From contig JAAZDA010000083.1 of NCBI GenBank assembly GCA_012512995.1, positions 1-12,077 on the forward strand: a stretch of 12,077 nucleotides of DNA, read 5' to 3'. The translations under genes and the position numbers were made by a program. The notes beneath the pieces are model-generated. The model saw nothing but the letters and a program-made list of their open reading frames with translations, searched no databases and was not told the DNA's origin. Positions 1 to 7,224 of this stretch are shown piece after piece. The DNA comes from Clostridiales bacterium. Its GTDB lineage: Bacteria > Bacillota > Clostridia > Lachnospirales > Lachnospiraceae. How positions within the stretch are numbered: position 1 is the stretch's first letter; every line of letters starts with the position of its first letter.

Positions 1-550
1 GTGGATTCTTCGTATGCCCCCATTGGTCTGGGTGGGGAGCGATCAGGATGTTTCTCCCTTTTGCTTCATCGGCTTCAACCAGGTATTCAATTTTCTCAGG
101 ATCAAATGACGAAACAACTGTCGAATTTGCCGAGTTAAAACTCGAATATATAATGCCGTCACGATTGTAATAAATGGTCCTATATGTATACTGCCCAAGG
201 TAGTTCGCATGCATTCCCGCCCTAAGATCCGTTTTGGCCTTACTGAGATAATCCGGATCGATCTCATGGGTGGATGCCAGGCTCAGTGTGCGTATGTCGC
301 TCAACATAGAGGGGCTTGAAAGAATATACTCTATAGCTGCATCCATTGTCGAAAGTGAATCATTCAATTGATTACAGATGCGGTCTGATGACTCAGAGAG
401 GTGTACGTCAACCTGATCTTCAATGCGCCTTTTTTCCGAAAACGATGTTGTAAACCCAATTACCGCCGCAGAAATAAGCGTAAGCAGTAAATATAGCAGT
501 AGAAGTTTTGATCCGAATCTCGACTTTGTTACAGATAAGTGCTTTCCCAT
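1..550 (-). CDS. Membrane sensor protein, N-terminal part, probably a YesM-type histidine kinase (cut by the window edge)
   Basis: The reading frame stays open from an ATG at 550 to the left edge, giving the first 183 residues of a longer protein. There is a short basic N-terminus, one membrane helix at about residues 16-35 (LLLLYLLLTLISAAVIGF), then a polar extracellular region rich in helix-forming residues (about 40-100) followed by a stretch like a Cache sensor domain (TIYYNRDGIIYSSF). This is the usual front end of YesM-family histidine kinases. The kinase core would lie outside the window, so the enzyme class is inferred from this layout and from the divergent sugar ABC operon, where such kinases with an AraC-type regulator commonly sit. 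The start is chosen because GAGGG lies seven bases upstream (complement of 558-562). An in-frame ATG at 562 lacks a ribosome binding site. It could instead be another single-pass sensor, for example a diguanylate cyclase. Confidence 0.65.
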   Translation of the reverse strand, partial: MGKHLSVTKSRFGSKLLLLYLLLTLISAAVIGFTTSFSEKRRIEDQVDVHLSESSDRICNQLNDSLSTMDAAIEYILSSPSMLSDIRTLSLASTHEIDPDYLSKAKTDLRAGMHANYLGQYTYRTIYYNRDGIIYSSFNSANSTVVSSFDPEKIEYLVEADEAKGRNILIAPHPDQWGHTKNP

Positions 551-614
551 GCAATCCCTCATGATAAAAGTATTGATCGACCTTTGGTGCTATATACCTT
601 ACACCAGTTTACAT

Positions 615-620
615 TATAAT
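615..620 (+). promoter_or_regulatory. Isolated TATAAT, possible -10 element
   Basis: A consensus TATAAT lies in the divergent region. The overlapping complement (613-618) also reads TATAAT on the minus strand, so it could serve the sensor gene. No convincing -35 element is seen at 16-18 bp on either strand, so the direction is unclear. A second -10-like GATAAT at 722-727 could serve the binding-protein operon, but it also has no good -35. Confidence 0.25.
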
Positions 621-653
621 AAATTTTCGCAGTTAAGTTATTGCTGAAACAAA

Positions 654-673
654 TATGGACATAATTGTCCATA
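654..673. promoter_or_regulatory. Perfect palindrome, candidate operator (site 1)
   Basis: TATGGACA and TGTCCATA form perfect eight-base inverted arms around a TAAT centre. The site lies in the divergent region between the sensor and the solute-binding protein gene, where an operator is expected. The half-sequence GACATAA recurs at 698-704 in the same orientation, exactly 40 bp on, and inverted within the second palindrome at 733-754. No regulator gene is in the window, so the binding protein is unknown. Confidence 0.5.
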
Positions 674-732
674 CCGTTTAGGGATTTTTCCATGTAAGAC
701 ATAACATCAAAATGATAGCCTGATAATGTAAA

Positions 733-754
733 TGCACTGCAATTATGTCGTGCA
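733..754. promoter_or_regulatory. Imperfect palindrome sharing the core of site 1, candidate operator (site 2)
   Basis: TGCAC and GTGCA arms flank the core CAATTATGTC (740-749), which is the reverse complement of the ten bases GACATAATTG at 658-667 in site 1. Counting outward from the centre, seven of nine arm positions pair, and the unpaired four-base centre (ATTA) matches site 1 read on the other strand. The two centres are 80 bp apart. The site ends 12 bases before the Shine-Dalgarno sequence of the binding-protein gene, so binding here would block transcription or lie in the 5' leader. Confidence 0.4.
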
Positions 755-779
755 AAACAAATTCCAAGGAGGAAATGGT

Positions 780-2207
780 ATGAAAATGAAGAAGTTATTG
801 GCAGTATCTGCAGCTGTAGCCATGTCGGCCACGCTGTTGGCAGGATGCGGATCCTCAAATGCGACAGCAGAGACAGCCGCTACATCAGGGGCTGCGGCCA
901 CGGAAGCACCGGCAGCAGCAGCGACCTCAGCAGCAGAGGCTGCGCCTGCCGAATCATCTACCAGCGAGGCTGCTTCCACCGAAGCACTTGCTGCTCCCGA
1001 AGCAGACCTCAGTGGCACTACATTGACAGTGCTTGTAGATGCGGATACAGCAGCAGAAGGCTATGAAGCAGTATTTGCAGCTGCGACAGAAAAGTACGGC
1101 GTCAAGTTCGACATTGAAACAAGAGTCGGCGGCAGCGACGGCGATAATCTTGTAAAGACAAGACTTGCATCAGGTGACATTCCTGATCTGACACTGTATA
1201 ACTGCGGAGCAAAACTATTCGCTCTTAACCCGACAGAATATTTCTACGATTTCAGCAATGATCCTATAGTCAATTCCTTCGATGATACATTTAAGTCTAC
1301 AGTTACATATGATGGAAAAGTCATGGGCGTTCCCGTATATACAACACAGGCAGGTGCTGTTATGTACTACAAGCCTGATTATGAAGAGCTGGGTCTCTCA
1401 GTTCCCACAACATGGGATGAATTCCTTTCTAACTGCAAGGCTCTTAAAGATGCTGGCAAGACAGCGGTAGCCGGATCATTTGGAACCAGCTGGACATCGC
1501 AGGTAATCTACCTTGGAGATGAATACAATGTCCTGGCTGACAACCCAACATTCCCTGCTGATTTCGAAGCAGGTACTGCAAAGTATGCAACAACACCCGC
1601 AGGTCTCGAAAGCTTTCAGAAGCTTGCTGATGTAATTCCCTACTATAATGAGGACTACACCGCAACGACCTATGATGATGCCGTTGATATGCTCGCTAAC
1701 GGAGAAGCTACACATTGGATCAGTCTTACACAGGCTCTTGGCAATATGGAATCCCTGTATCCGGACGCAATGGATAACATTGGAGTATTTGCGATCCCCG
1801 GAAATGATCCTGATAACTCCGGTCTTACAGTCTGGTATCCATCATGCTGGTACGTAAGTAAAGACAGTGCAAATGTAGACGCAGCTGTTACATTTATGGA
1901 GTACTGGTGTTCAAAAGAAGCTCTTGATATCTACAATGCCAACAGCGCAGCTTACGGTCCCAGTTGCATCAAAGGCTATTCTCTCCCTGACAACGCTCTT
2001 AAGTGCGTAAAGGAAGACATGCAGTCGTATTTCGATGCCGGCAAGACAGCTCCCGCTCTTGAATTCGAAACATCCGTTAAGGGCGCAAACTGCGAGCAGT
2101 TCACCTCCGCAGTAGGAACCGGTCAGATGACAGCAGAAGAGGCGGCTTCTCAGTATGACGAAGACTGCAAGAAGCAGGCTGTACAGCTCGGTCTTAATTG
2201 GAAATGA
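780..2207 (+). CDS. Extracellular solute-binding lipoprotein, family 1, sugar ABC transporter
   Basis: The 475-residue protein should capture a sugar or oligosaccharide outside the cell and hand it to the two permeases downstream. It opens with a lipoprotein signal peptide: MKMKKLL, a hydrophobic stretch, and lipobox LAGC with the modified cysteine at residue 23. A low-complexity Ala/Thr/Ser/Glu linker follows to about residue 75. The rest fits the family 1 (UgpB/MalE-like) fold, beginning TLTVLVDADTAAEGYEAVF and including RLASGDIPDLTLYN and an aromatic-rich interior (PSCWYVSKDS, FMEYWCSKEAL) as expected for stacking on sugar rings. The length is a little above the usual 420-450 because of the linker. 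The start at 780 is set by AAGGAGG at 766-772, seven bases upstream, and by the signal peptide. A longer in-frame start at 732 would spoil the signal peptide. The ligand cannot be read from sequence; the nearby rhamnosidase suggests a rhamnose-containing glycan. Confidence 0.93.
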   Translation: MKMKKLLAVSAAVAMSATLLAGCGSSNATAETAATSGAAATEAPAAAATSAAEAAPAESSTSEAASTEALAAPEADLSGTTLTVLVDADTAAEGYEAVFAAATEKYGVKFDIETRVGGSDGDNLVKTRLASGDIPDLTLYNCGAKLFALNPTEYFYDFSNDPIVNSFDDTFKSTVTYDGKVMGVPVYTTQAGAVMYYKPDYEELGLSVPTTWDEFLSNCKALKDAGKTAVAGSFGTSWTSQVIYLGDEYNVLADNPTFPADFEAGTAKYATTPAGLESFQKLADVIPYYNEDYTATTYDDAVDMLANGEATHWISLTQALGNMESLYPDAMDNIGVFAIPGNDPDNSGLTVWYPSCWYVSKDSANVDAAVTFMEYWCSKEALDIYNANSAAYGPSCIKGYSLPDNALKCVKEDMQSYFDAGKTAPALEFETSVKGANCEQFTSAVGTGQMTAEEAASQYDEDCKKQAVQLGLNWK

Positions 2208-2222
2208 TGTAATTTACATGCG

Positions 2223-2257
2223 TCAGCCGCGGGTCTTTATCCCTGCGGCTGATTTTT
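2223..2257 (+). terminator. Intra-operon hairpin with T run, likely partial terminator or mRNA stabiliser
   Basis: TCAGCCGC (2223-2230) pairs with GCGGCTGA (2245-2252). The stem continues as GGG with CCC past a single bulged T, and TTTTT follows at 2253-2257. This is the form of an intrinsic terminator placed between the binding-protein gene and its permeases. Such hairpins are known to make the binding protein more abundant than the membrane components, by partial termination or by protecting the upstream mRNA from 3' decay. Confidence 0.7.
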
Positions 2258-2280
2258 ACGAAATGGAAAAGGTGGCGCCA

Positions 2281-3144
2281 ATGAAAAAAGAAAAAATATA
2301 CTCGATATGGTTTCTGTTGCCCGCATTCGCAATATTTGCTGTGTTCTTTCTGATTCCAGTACTCTCATCGTTTTTTTACAGCCTGACTATTTGGGATTTC
2401 AAAACATTCACTTTCTGTGGTCTCGACAATTACGTGATGTTCTTTTCAGAACCATCACTTAACACTTCACTGATCCATACACTTGTTTATGCATTTATGA
2501 CAAGCGGACTGAAAGTACTATTCGCATTCTTCATTGCTCTGTTCCTGACCTCAAAGATAAGGACGAAGAGCTTTATACGTTCAGCAGTTTTCTTCCCCAA
2601 CCTGGTTTCCGCAATCGCTGTAGGTATCACATTTTCTACGTTGATGCACCCCACCAAAGGCATCATAAATATTATTATCAAGGCTCCTGGCGGTAGCACA
2701 GTTAATTTCCTTGGAGACCCCAACATTGCATTGTTCAGTGTCATAGCTGTAGACGTTTGGAAGGGTGTCAGTATTGCGACTGTTATTTATATTGCAGGGA
2801 TCCAGTCAATAGATTCCACCTATTACGAAGCAGCACAGATAGATGGTGCCTCGTTCTGGCAGAGAGTGTGGAATGTGACGCTCCCCATGTGCGCCCCGGC
2901 AATGGATTCAGTAATTATCCTGTCTCTTATAGGCGGACTCAGATGTTTTGACCTGATCTGGGCGATGACAGGCGGTGGTCCTGGCTTTGCTACTGACGTT
3001 ATCGATTCTGTAGTCTACAAGCAGTATGCTGCCGGATTCTACGGATTATCCATAGCAGGCAACGTTATTATGCTTGTCCTGATTTCAATAATAGCCTTCC
3101 CGTTGCAGCACTTCCTTAACAAGAGAGAGGAGGCTCTGTCATGA
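2281..3144 (+). CDS. Sugar ABC transporter permease, UgpA/MalF type
   Basis: This 287-residue integral membrane protein should form half of the membrane channel of the importer. It has six hydrophobic segments, at about residues 8-34, 68-90, 101-121, 148-174, 207-222 and 256-276. The cytoplasmic EAA loop that docks the ATPase is clear: E183-A-A-Q-I-D-G189 and a closing LP at 201-202. The first membrane helix is followed by SFFYSLTIWDF and GLDNY, typical of this subfamily. The start at 2281 is preferred because AAGGTGG (2269-2275) sits five bases upstream. An in-frame ATG at 2263 would add six residues and lacks a ribosome binding site. The gene overlaps the next permease by four bases. In layout the pair resembles B. 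subtilis YesP/YesQ, but orthology is not shown. Confidence 0.92.
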   Translation: MKKEKIYSIWFLLPAFAIFAVFFLIPVLSSFFYSLTIWDFKTFTFCGLDNYVMFFSEPSLNTSLIHTLVYAFMTSGLKVLFAFFIALFLTSKIRTKSFIRSAVFFPNLVSAIAVGITFSTLMHPTKGIINIIIKAPGGSTVNFLGDPNIALFSVIAVDVWKGVSIATVIYIAGIQSIDSTYYEAAQIDGASFWQRVWNVTLPMCAPAMDSVIILSLIGGLRCFDLIWAMTGGGPGFATDVIDSVVYKQYAAGFYGLSIAGNVIMLVLISIIAFPLQHFLNKREEALS

Positions 3145-3974
3145 GCAAAAAGAAGAAAAGACAGATATTGATCGGCGATATCGTAGGATGCACACTGGCA
3201 GTAATAATATTCATCTTCCCTTTCTACTTCATGTTCATCAACTCTCTGAAAGACAGACGTGAAGCAAATAAGTTATCGATTGCTTTCCCAACATCAATAC
3301 ATTGGGAGAATTATCTTGATGTTCTGAAAAACAATAATTACCAGGTGCTTATTGCGTTCAAGAACAGTTTTCTTATCATGTTGTTCGCCGTGGCAGTTCT
3401 TATCATTGTCTGTTCCATGGCCGGATATGTGGTTCAAAGAAGGAACGATAAGGTAGTCACGATCGTAAGCACTCTGATCATGTTAGGGCTTATGCTTCCT
3501 CCCGCAATACTCCCGACTATCAAGCTGCTGCAGCAACTTCACATTTACAAGACCATGTTCGGTATAGTTATGATAGAAATTGCGCTGCAGACACCTTTTA
3601 CGCTCATGTTGTATCGCGGATTCGTGGCCTCTGTCCCAAAAGAGTTGGAAGAAGCAGGTTATATCGACGGTTGCACAAATTTTCAGGTCTTTTTCAAAAT
3701 TGTGTTTCCCCTTCTCAAACCTGTTTCAGCGACCGTGATCATTCTGGATGCCGTAACTATTTTCAACGATTTCCAGAATCCGCTGTATTTCTTCAACGGT
3801 TCCAAAAATGCTACTGTACAGCTTACGCTTTATAACTTCATGGGGCAGTTTGCAAGTGAATACAATCTGCTGTTCGCCGATGTAATAATCATTACAATAC
3901 CAATGTTGATAATCTTCCTGATCTTCAACCGGAAGATCGTCGACGGTATGGTTGCCGGTGCTGTAAAAGGCTGA
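3141..3974 (+). CDS. Sugar ABC transporter permease, UgpE/MalG type
   Basis: The 277-residue protein is the second channel subunit. It has a basic N-terminus (MSKKKKRQ), then six membrane segments at about 14-35, 72-95, 107-125, 138-158, 194-209 and 244-263. The EAA loop reads E171-A-G-Y-I-D-G177 and ends in FPLLKP at 189-194; the conserved glycine is present, with the usual second Ala replaced by Gly. The start codon overlaps the preceding stop in an ATGA junction, with AGGAGG at 3128-3133 and a seven-base spacer, so the two permeases are translationally coupled. No ATP-binding subunit follows. In this transporter class in Bacillota a shared MsmK/UgpC-type ATPase encoded elsewhere usually energises several importers, and I infer the same here. 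Confidence 0.92.
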   Translation: MSKKKKRQILIGDIVGCTLAVIIFIFPFYFMFINSLKDRREANKLSIAFPTSIHWENYLDVLKNNNYQVLIAFKNSFLIMLFAVAVLIIVCSMAGYVVQRRNDKVVTIVSTLIMLGLMLPPAILPTIKLLQQLHIYKTMFGIVMIEIALQTPFTLMLYRGFVASVPKELEEAGYIDGCTNFQVFFKIVFPLLKPVSATVIILDAVTIFNDFQNPLYFFNGSKNATVQLTLYNFMGQFASEYNLLFADVIIITIPMLIIFLIFNRKIVDGMVAGAVKG

Positions 3975-3988
3975 TATACAGGGCGCCC

Positions 3989-4033
3989 CGCTTTTTCACT
4001 TTCAAAGCGTGGTTCGGGTGATGAGTACACCCG
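3989..4033 (+). other. Two small hairpins after the transporter operon
   Basis: CGCTTT (3989-3994) pairs with AAAGCG (4004-4009), and CGGGTG (4015-4020) pairs with CACCCG (4028-4033). Neither is followed by a good T run. They lie just after the permease stop codon and may add to mRNA 3' end formation together with the stronger hairpin at 4043-4079. Confidence 0.35.
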
Positions 4034-4042
4034 GAAGATAAC

Positions 4043-4079
4043 ATAAGAGCGGTCCTCCTTCCCGGGGGATCGCTCTTAT
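4043..4079. terminator. Likely bidirectional terminator between convergent genes
   Basis: A 13-bp stem pairs 4043-4055 (ATAAGAGCGGTCC) with 4067-4079, with one G-U pair and a loop rich in T, C and G. It lies between the rightward transporter operon and the leftward rhamnosidase, where a shared terminator is expected. T runs on both sides are weak, so efficiency is uncertain. Confidence 0.6.
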
Positions 4080-4128
4080 CAATTACCTGTAAACTCTTCG
4101 CGTATGCTAAGTCACATCATTTTAAGGC

Positions 4129-6927
4129 TCACTTCTCACTCATCTCAGTAAGCTTTTCGTTGATCTTTGTTATTTCCTCCTCATCAAGTCCCGGATGATA
4201 TTTGTTGAGCAGATCTCTCATTGATCTCCCCCGCATCTCCACAGGCAGATGATCGTGAGGCATAAATTCCGTCATATACTTTTCTATAGCCTTGTTCTTA
4301 ATGAGCCTGAGATTTGGAAGATCAATATTGTATTCATTTCTCAGAGATCCCGTTGTCTCATATGTTACCGAGTAAATGCCGGGCTCAAGATGACATATCC
4401 CACCCGAGACATTTGCGAACATCGGATTACTCTTATCATCAAATACAGAAGCACCGGCTTTTTCCAGGACCAGATCGGCACTGCAGTCGAACGGCACCGT
4501 CACAGATACCTGAACATGTTTTTCATCAAGGATCTTCCATGCACTCTTATACAGACCTGACGGAGAGTCGTACTCAGCTGACACTTCCTTAAGATTCCAG
4601 TTATATATCGGTTCCAGTAAAGCTCTCTTGAATCCCGCTCCATCAGGATACTCATTTATTCCTGCAACATGGCGATACATCCACTCCACTATTGATCCGT
4701 AGGAATAGTGATTCATTGAATTCATTTCTGTCCCTGAGATAGTCCCATCAGGGAGAAGAGCATTCCAGCGCTCCCATACCGTTGTTGCACCGAGATTCAC
4801 CTCATACAGCCAGCCCGGATAGTCCTCATTGAGGAGCAGTTCAAATGCTAGGTCTGAAAACCCATTCTCAGTCAGAACATTTCCCAGCAGCGGTGTTCCT
4901 GTAAACCCGCTCCGCAGTTTGTGATCCGAAGCATTGAAAAGAGCACGAAGAGTATCCTTGATTTCCTTTTCGTTATCTGAAAGATGATACTTGAGAGTAA
5001 GGATCATTGCTGTCTGAGTGCGGATACAGCACATCCCAGTCGGTGAATAATACTCCTTTTTTACAGCAGCGAACTCATCATCGGCCAGCTTACGATATCT
5101 AGCCTCTTCATCTGTTTTGCCCAGCACCTTCGCTGCACGACTTACCAGATCAGCACTTGCAGCGTAGTATACATTTGAAATGAAGCCCTCATCAGTTCCA
5201 CCCATTGCATGCTCCGGATCACCTTCCATATCGTCCAGTGCAAGCCAGTCACCATAACTGAAGTGCTGTCTCCAGGTATGATCCGCACCGTCGTATCTGT
5301 GTATCCAGTCGACCCAGTCCTTCATACTTTCAAACTGATCTTCAAGAATTGCCTTATCTCCATAGAAACAGTAAATCGTCCACGGGATTATACAGGCTGC
5401 GTCTCCCCACACAGATGAGGTCGTGATGACTCCTGCGGCCGGGATCACATCCGGGACCATTCCATCATGCTCATCCTGTTCAGTTTTCATGTCATACAAG
5501 TACTTTGCATAAAACGCATACGAATCTGTGAGATATGAAGCAGTTCCGGTAAATACCTGTGTATCGGCTGTCCACCCCATTCTCTCATCTCTCTGCGGGC
5601 AGTCCGTCGGAACATCAAGGAAATTATCCTTAAGCCCCCATGTGACATTAGATAGTAATTTATTGACAAGTTCGTGTCCCGTCTTCATATATGATCTGGA
5701 CGCAACATCACTGTAAAGACAAAGACCGGTAAAATCCCCGATCCTGAGATCTGAAATCCCCTCTATCTTTACATACCTGTATCCATAATAGGTAAAACGC
5801 GGGCGAAGAGTGACCTCCCTGCCATTAGATATGTATATGAACTCAGACTTTGCAGATCTAAGGTTAGCATTATAAAAGTTGCCCTCCTGAAGGATCTCAC
5901 CCGTCTGAATGTGTATCCTGCTGCCTTTCGGCTGATGCACCTTAAGTTCGAACAGGCCGGTGATCTCCTGTCCCATATCCAAAACAAGTTCTCCAGCTGG
6001 TGTGTGTATCAGTTCCTGAGGTTTCATTTCCTCATGGATCGTAAGATAAGGACTCAGGCGATCTGTCAGCCCTCCATTTGGGGCATCACATACAGTTGCC
6101 GGAGTCACTGGTGCCTCAGGCAATGTGTCATCAATATGTTCGCCATCGTATAAACTGGAATATGTTATATTGCTGCGTCTGACTGACCAATCTTCGCCGG
6201 TTCCAATTATTTCCTCTGAACCGTCTGTGTATTCTATGCGAAGCTCTGCTATGGCTTTCCATTCACTGCCATAATATCCTTTTTCCTGTTTTGCAGTGAA
6301 TCCGAAACGTCCTTTATACCACCCATTCCCCAGAAGAACAGAAATCAGCCCTGCATCTTGTGACTTCTGCAGCATTTCTGTCATATCATATGTTTCGACC
6401 TGAATCCAGGCATTATAATTATTGGAAAACGGAGCCAGATATTCATTCCCGATCTTTTCTCCATTGAAATAGACCTCATACAGACCGAGCCCTGTCATAT
6501 AAAGACGCGCCCTTTTAACGCTGCGTGTCCTGGCAGGAATTTCCTTTTCAAAATAAGGATGGCGCGGTTCATTGCTGTCACATGTGATCCATGCAGCCTC
6601 CCACTCCTCATTCATTTTGCCAGTCTCGAACCACTCAGTGTCTGAAATTATCACTTCATCTGCGTCTGAGCAGACTGACACCTGATAATAATACCTGGTT
6701 CGTGGTTTAAGCTCTATCGGAATTACCGTCCCCAACGAATTCAGGGATGCATCATAACCAGTATCTGTGATCACACTAAGTAAATTTGGATCTTCTGCTA
6801 TGATTATTCTGGCTGCCGTCTGTTTCCTGCCCTCAGCATCGCTCACCTTCCATGAGACACTTACCCTGTTCATCAGAAATCCAAGCGGCTTGACGATATG
6901 ATTGACTCTTACATCATAAATCCCCAT
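4129..6927 (-). CDS. Alpha-L-rhamnosidase, glycoside hydrolase family 78
   Basis: The 932-residue protein should cleave terminal alpha-L-rhamnose from glycosides or pectin-derived oligosaccharides. It has no signal peptide, so it should act in the cytoplasm after import. The domain order fits bacterial GH78: an Ig-like N-terminus (VNHIVKPLGF, residues 8-17), a beta-sandwich (YMTGLGLYEVYFNGEKIG from about 143), a concanavalin-like region (LVLDMGQEITGLF), the (alpha/alpha)6 catalytic domain, and a C-terminal beta domain. The catalytic signature TDCPQRDERMGWTAD lies at about 441-455 with D442, D447 and E448. TTVWERWN follows with E719, the equivalent of the catalytic base region, then MNHYSYGS. 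The start at 6927 is chosen for GGAG five bases upstream and because the family match begins here. An ATG at 7005 would add 26 unrelated residues with no ribosome binding site. The last 68 residues form a charged helical tail not expected of the core family. Confidence 0.94.
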   Translation of the reverse strand: MGIYDVRVNHIVKPLGFLMNRVSVSWKVSDAEGRKQTAARIIIAEDPNLLSVITDTGYDASLNSLGTVIPIELKPRTRYYYQVSVCSDADEVIISDTEWFETGKMNEEWEAAWITCDSNEPRHPYFEKEIPARTRSVKRARLYMTGLGLYEVYFNGEKIGNEYLAPFSNNYNAWIQVETYDMTEMLQKSQDAGLISVLLGNGWYKGRFGFTAKQEKGYYGSEWKAIAELRIEYTDGSEEIIGTGEDWSVRRSNITYSSLYDGEHIDDTLPEAPVTPATVCDAPNGGLTDRLSPYLTIHEEMKPQELIHTPAGELVLDMGQEITGLFELKVHQPKGSRIHIQTGEILQEGNFYNANLRSAKSEFIYISNGREVTLRPRFTYYGYRYVKIEGISDLRIGDFTGLCLYSDVASRSYMKTGHELVNKLLSNVTWGLKDNFLDVPTDCPQRDERMGWTADTQVFTGTASYLTDSYAFYAKYLYDMKTEQDEHDGMVPDVIPAAGVITTSSVWGDAACIIPWTIYCFYGDKAILEDQFESMKDWVDWIHRYDGADHTWRQHFSYGDWLALDDMEGDPEHAMGGTDEGFISNVYYAASADLVSRAAKVLGKTDEEARYRKLADDEFAAVKKEYYSPTGMCCIRTQTAMILTLKYHLSDNEKEIKDTLRALFNASDHKLRSGFTGTPLLGNVLTENGFSDLAFELLLNEDYPGWLYEVNLGATTVWERWNALLPDGTISGTEMNSMNHYSYGSIVEWMYRHVAGINEYPDGAGFKRALLEPIYNWNLKEVSAEYDSPSGLYKSAWKILDEKHVQVSVTVPFDCSADLVLEKAGASVFDDKSNPMFANVSGGICHLEPGIYSVTYETTGSLRNEYNIDLPNLRLIKNKAIEKYMTEFMPHDHLPVEMRGRSMRDLLNKYHPGLDEEEITKINEKLTEMSEK

Positions 6928-7156
6928 GTGTTCTCCATTCTGAAACGTTGTTGTATTTGCGGATATGTGACGTTTCAGCACAGATCCAGATTTCGTTACC
7001 ACCATGTACAGTGCAGACAGGAACCGCCCTGTTACAACTATACATAGTGATATTACGAATATTTCATCATGGATTCCATGGATTAAATGATAAAGATATA
7101 TGTAAAATGAAAGCAGAGTGATTCCGTGTTTTCCAAATATGACAAAGTATGTAAAC
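6928..7156 (-). promoter_or_regulatory. Leader and probable promoter region of the rhamnosidase gene
   Basis: This AT-rich non-coding stretch must hold the rhamnosidase promoter, because the gene to its right ends in a terminator. A -10-like TATAGT lies at 7042-7037 on the minus strand, with no clear -35. Upstream of it is a perfect 13-base palindrome, CATGGATTCCATG (7068-7080), in a position suitable for a regulator. The GACATAATTG core seen before the transporter operon is absent here, so shared control is not supported by that motif. Confidence 0.35.
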
Positions 7157-7190
7157 TGACAGCCTGATATGTTACCATATCAGGCTGTCA
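7157..7190 (-). terminator. Strong hairpin terminator of the phosphatase operon
   Basis: A perfect 15-bp stem (TGACAGCCTGATATG paired with CATATCAGGCTGTCA) closes a four-base TTAC loop. It starts 34 bases after the phosphatase stop codon. On the minus strand it is followed by GTTTACATACTTT, a broken T run, so it fits an intrinsic terminator for the leftward operon. On the plus strand no T run follows. Confidence 0.75.
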
Positions 7191-7224
7191 GCTATTTGAT
7201 CATTATGTCTGTCTGTAAATTTCT

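Noticed and set aside
559..858. Leftward open frame across the divergent region
   Set aside because: It overlaps the start of the binding-protein gene and the operator-like palindromes. The product is not protein-like and competes with a better-supported layout.
845..1020. Ala/Thr/Ser/Glu repeats in the binding protein as a separate repeat element
   Set aside because: They follow the lipobox cysteine directly and form the flexible linker common in lipoproteins of this kind, not a DNA repeat element.
7157..7190. Long perfect inverted repeat as a transposon end or CRISPR-like repeat
   Set aside because: It is a single hairpin with a four-base loop placed just after a stop codon, with no transposase, duplication or further copies. 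A terminator explains it.
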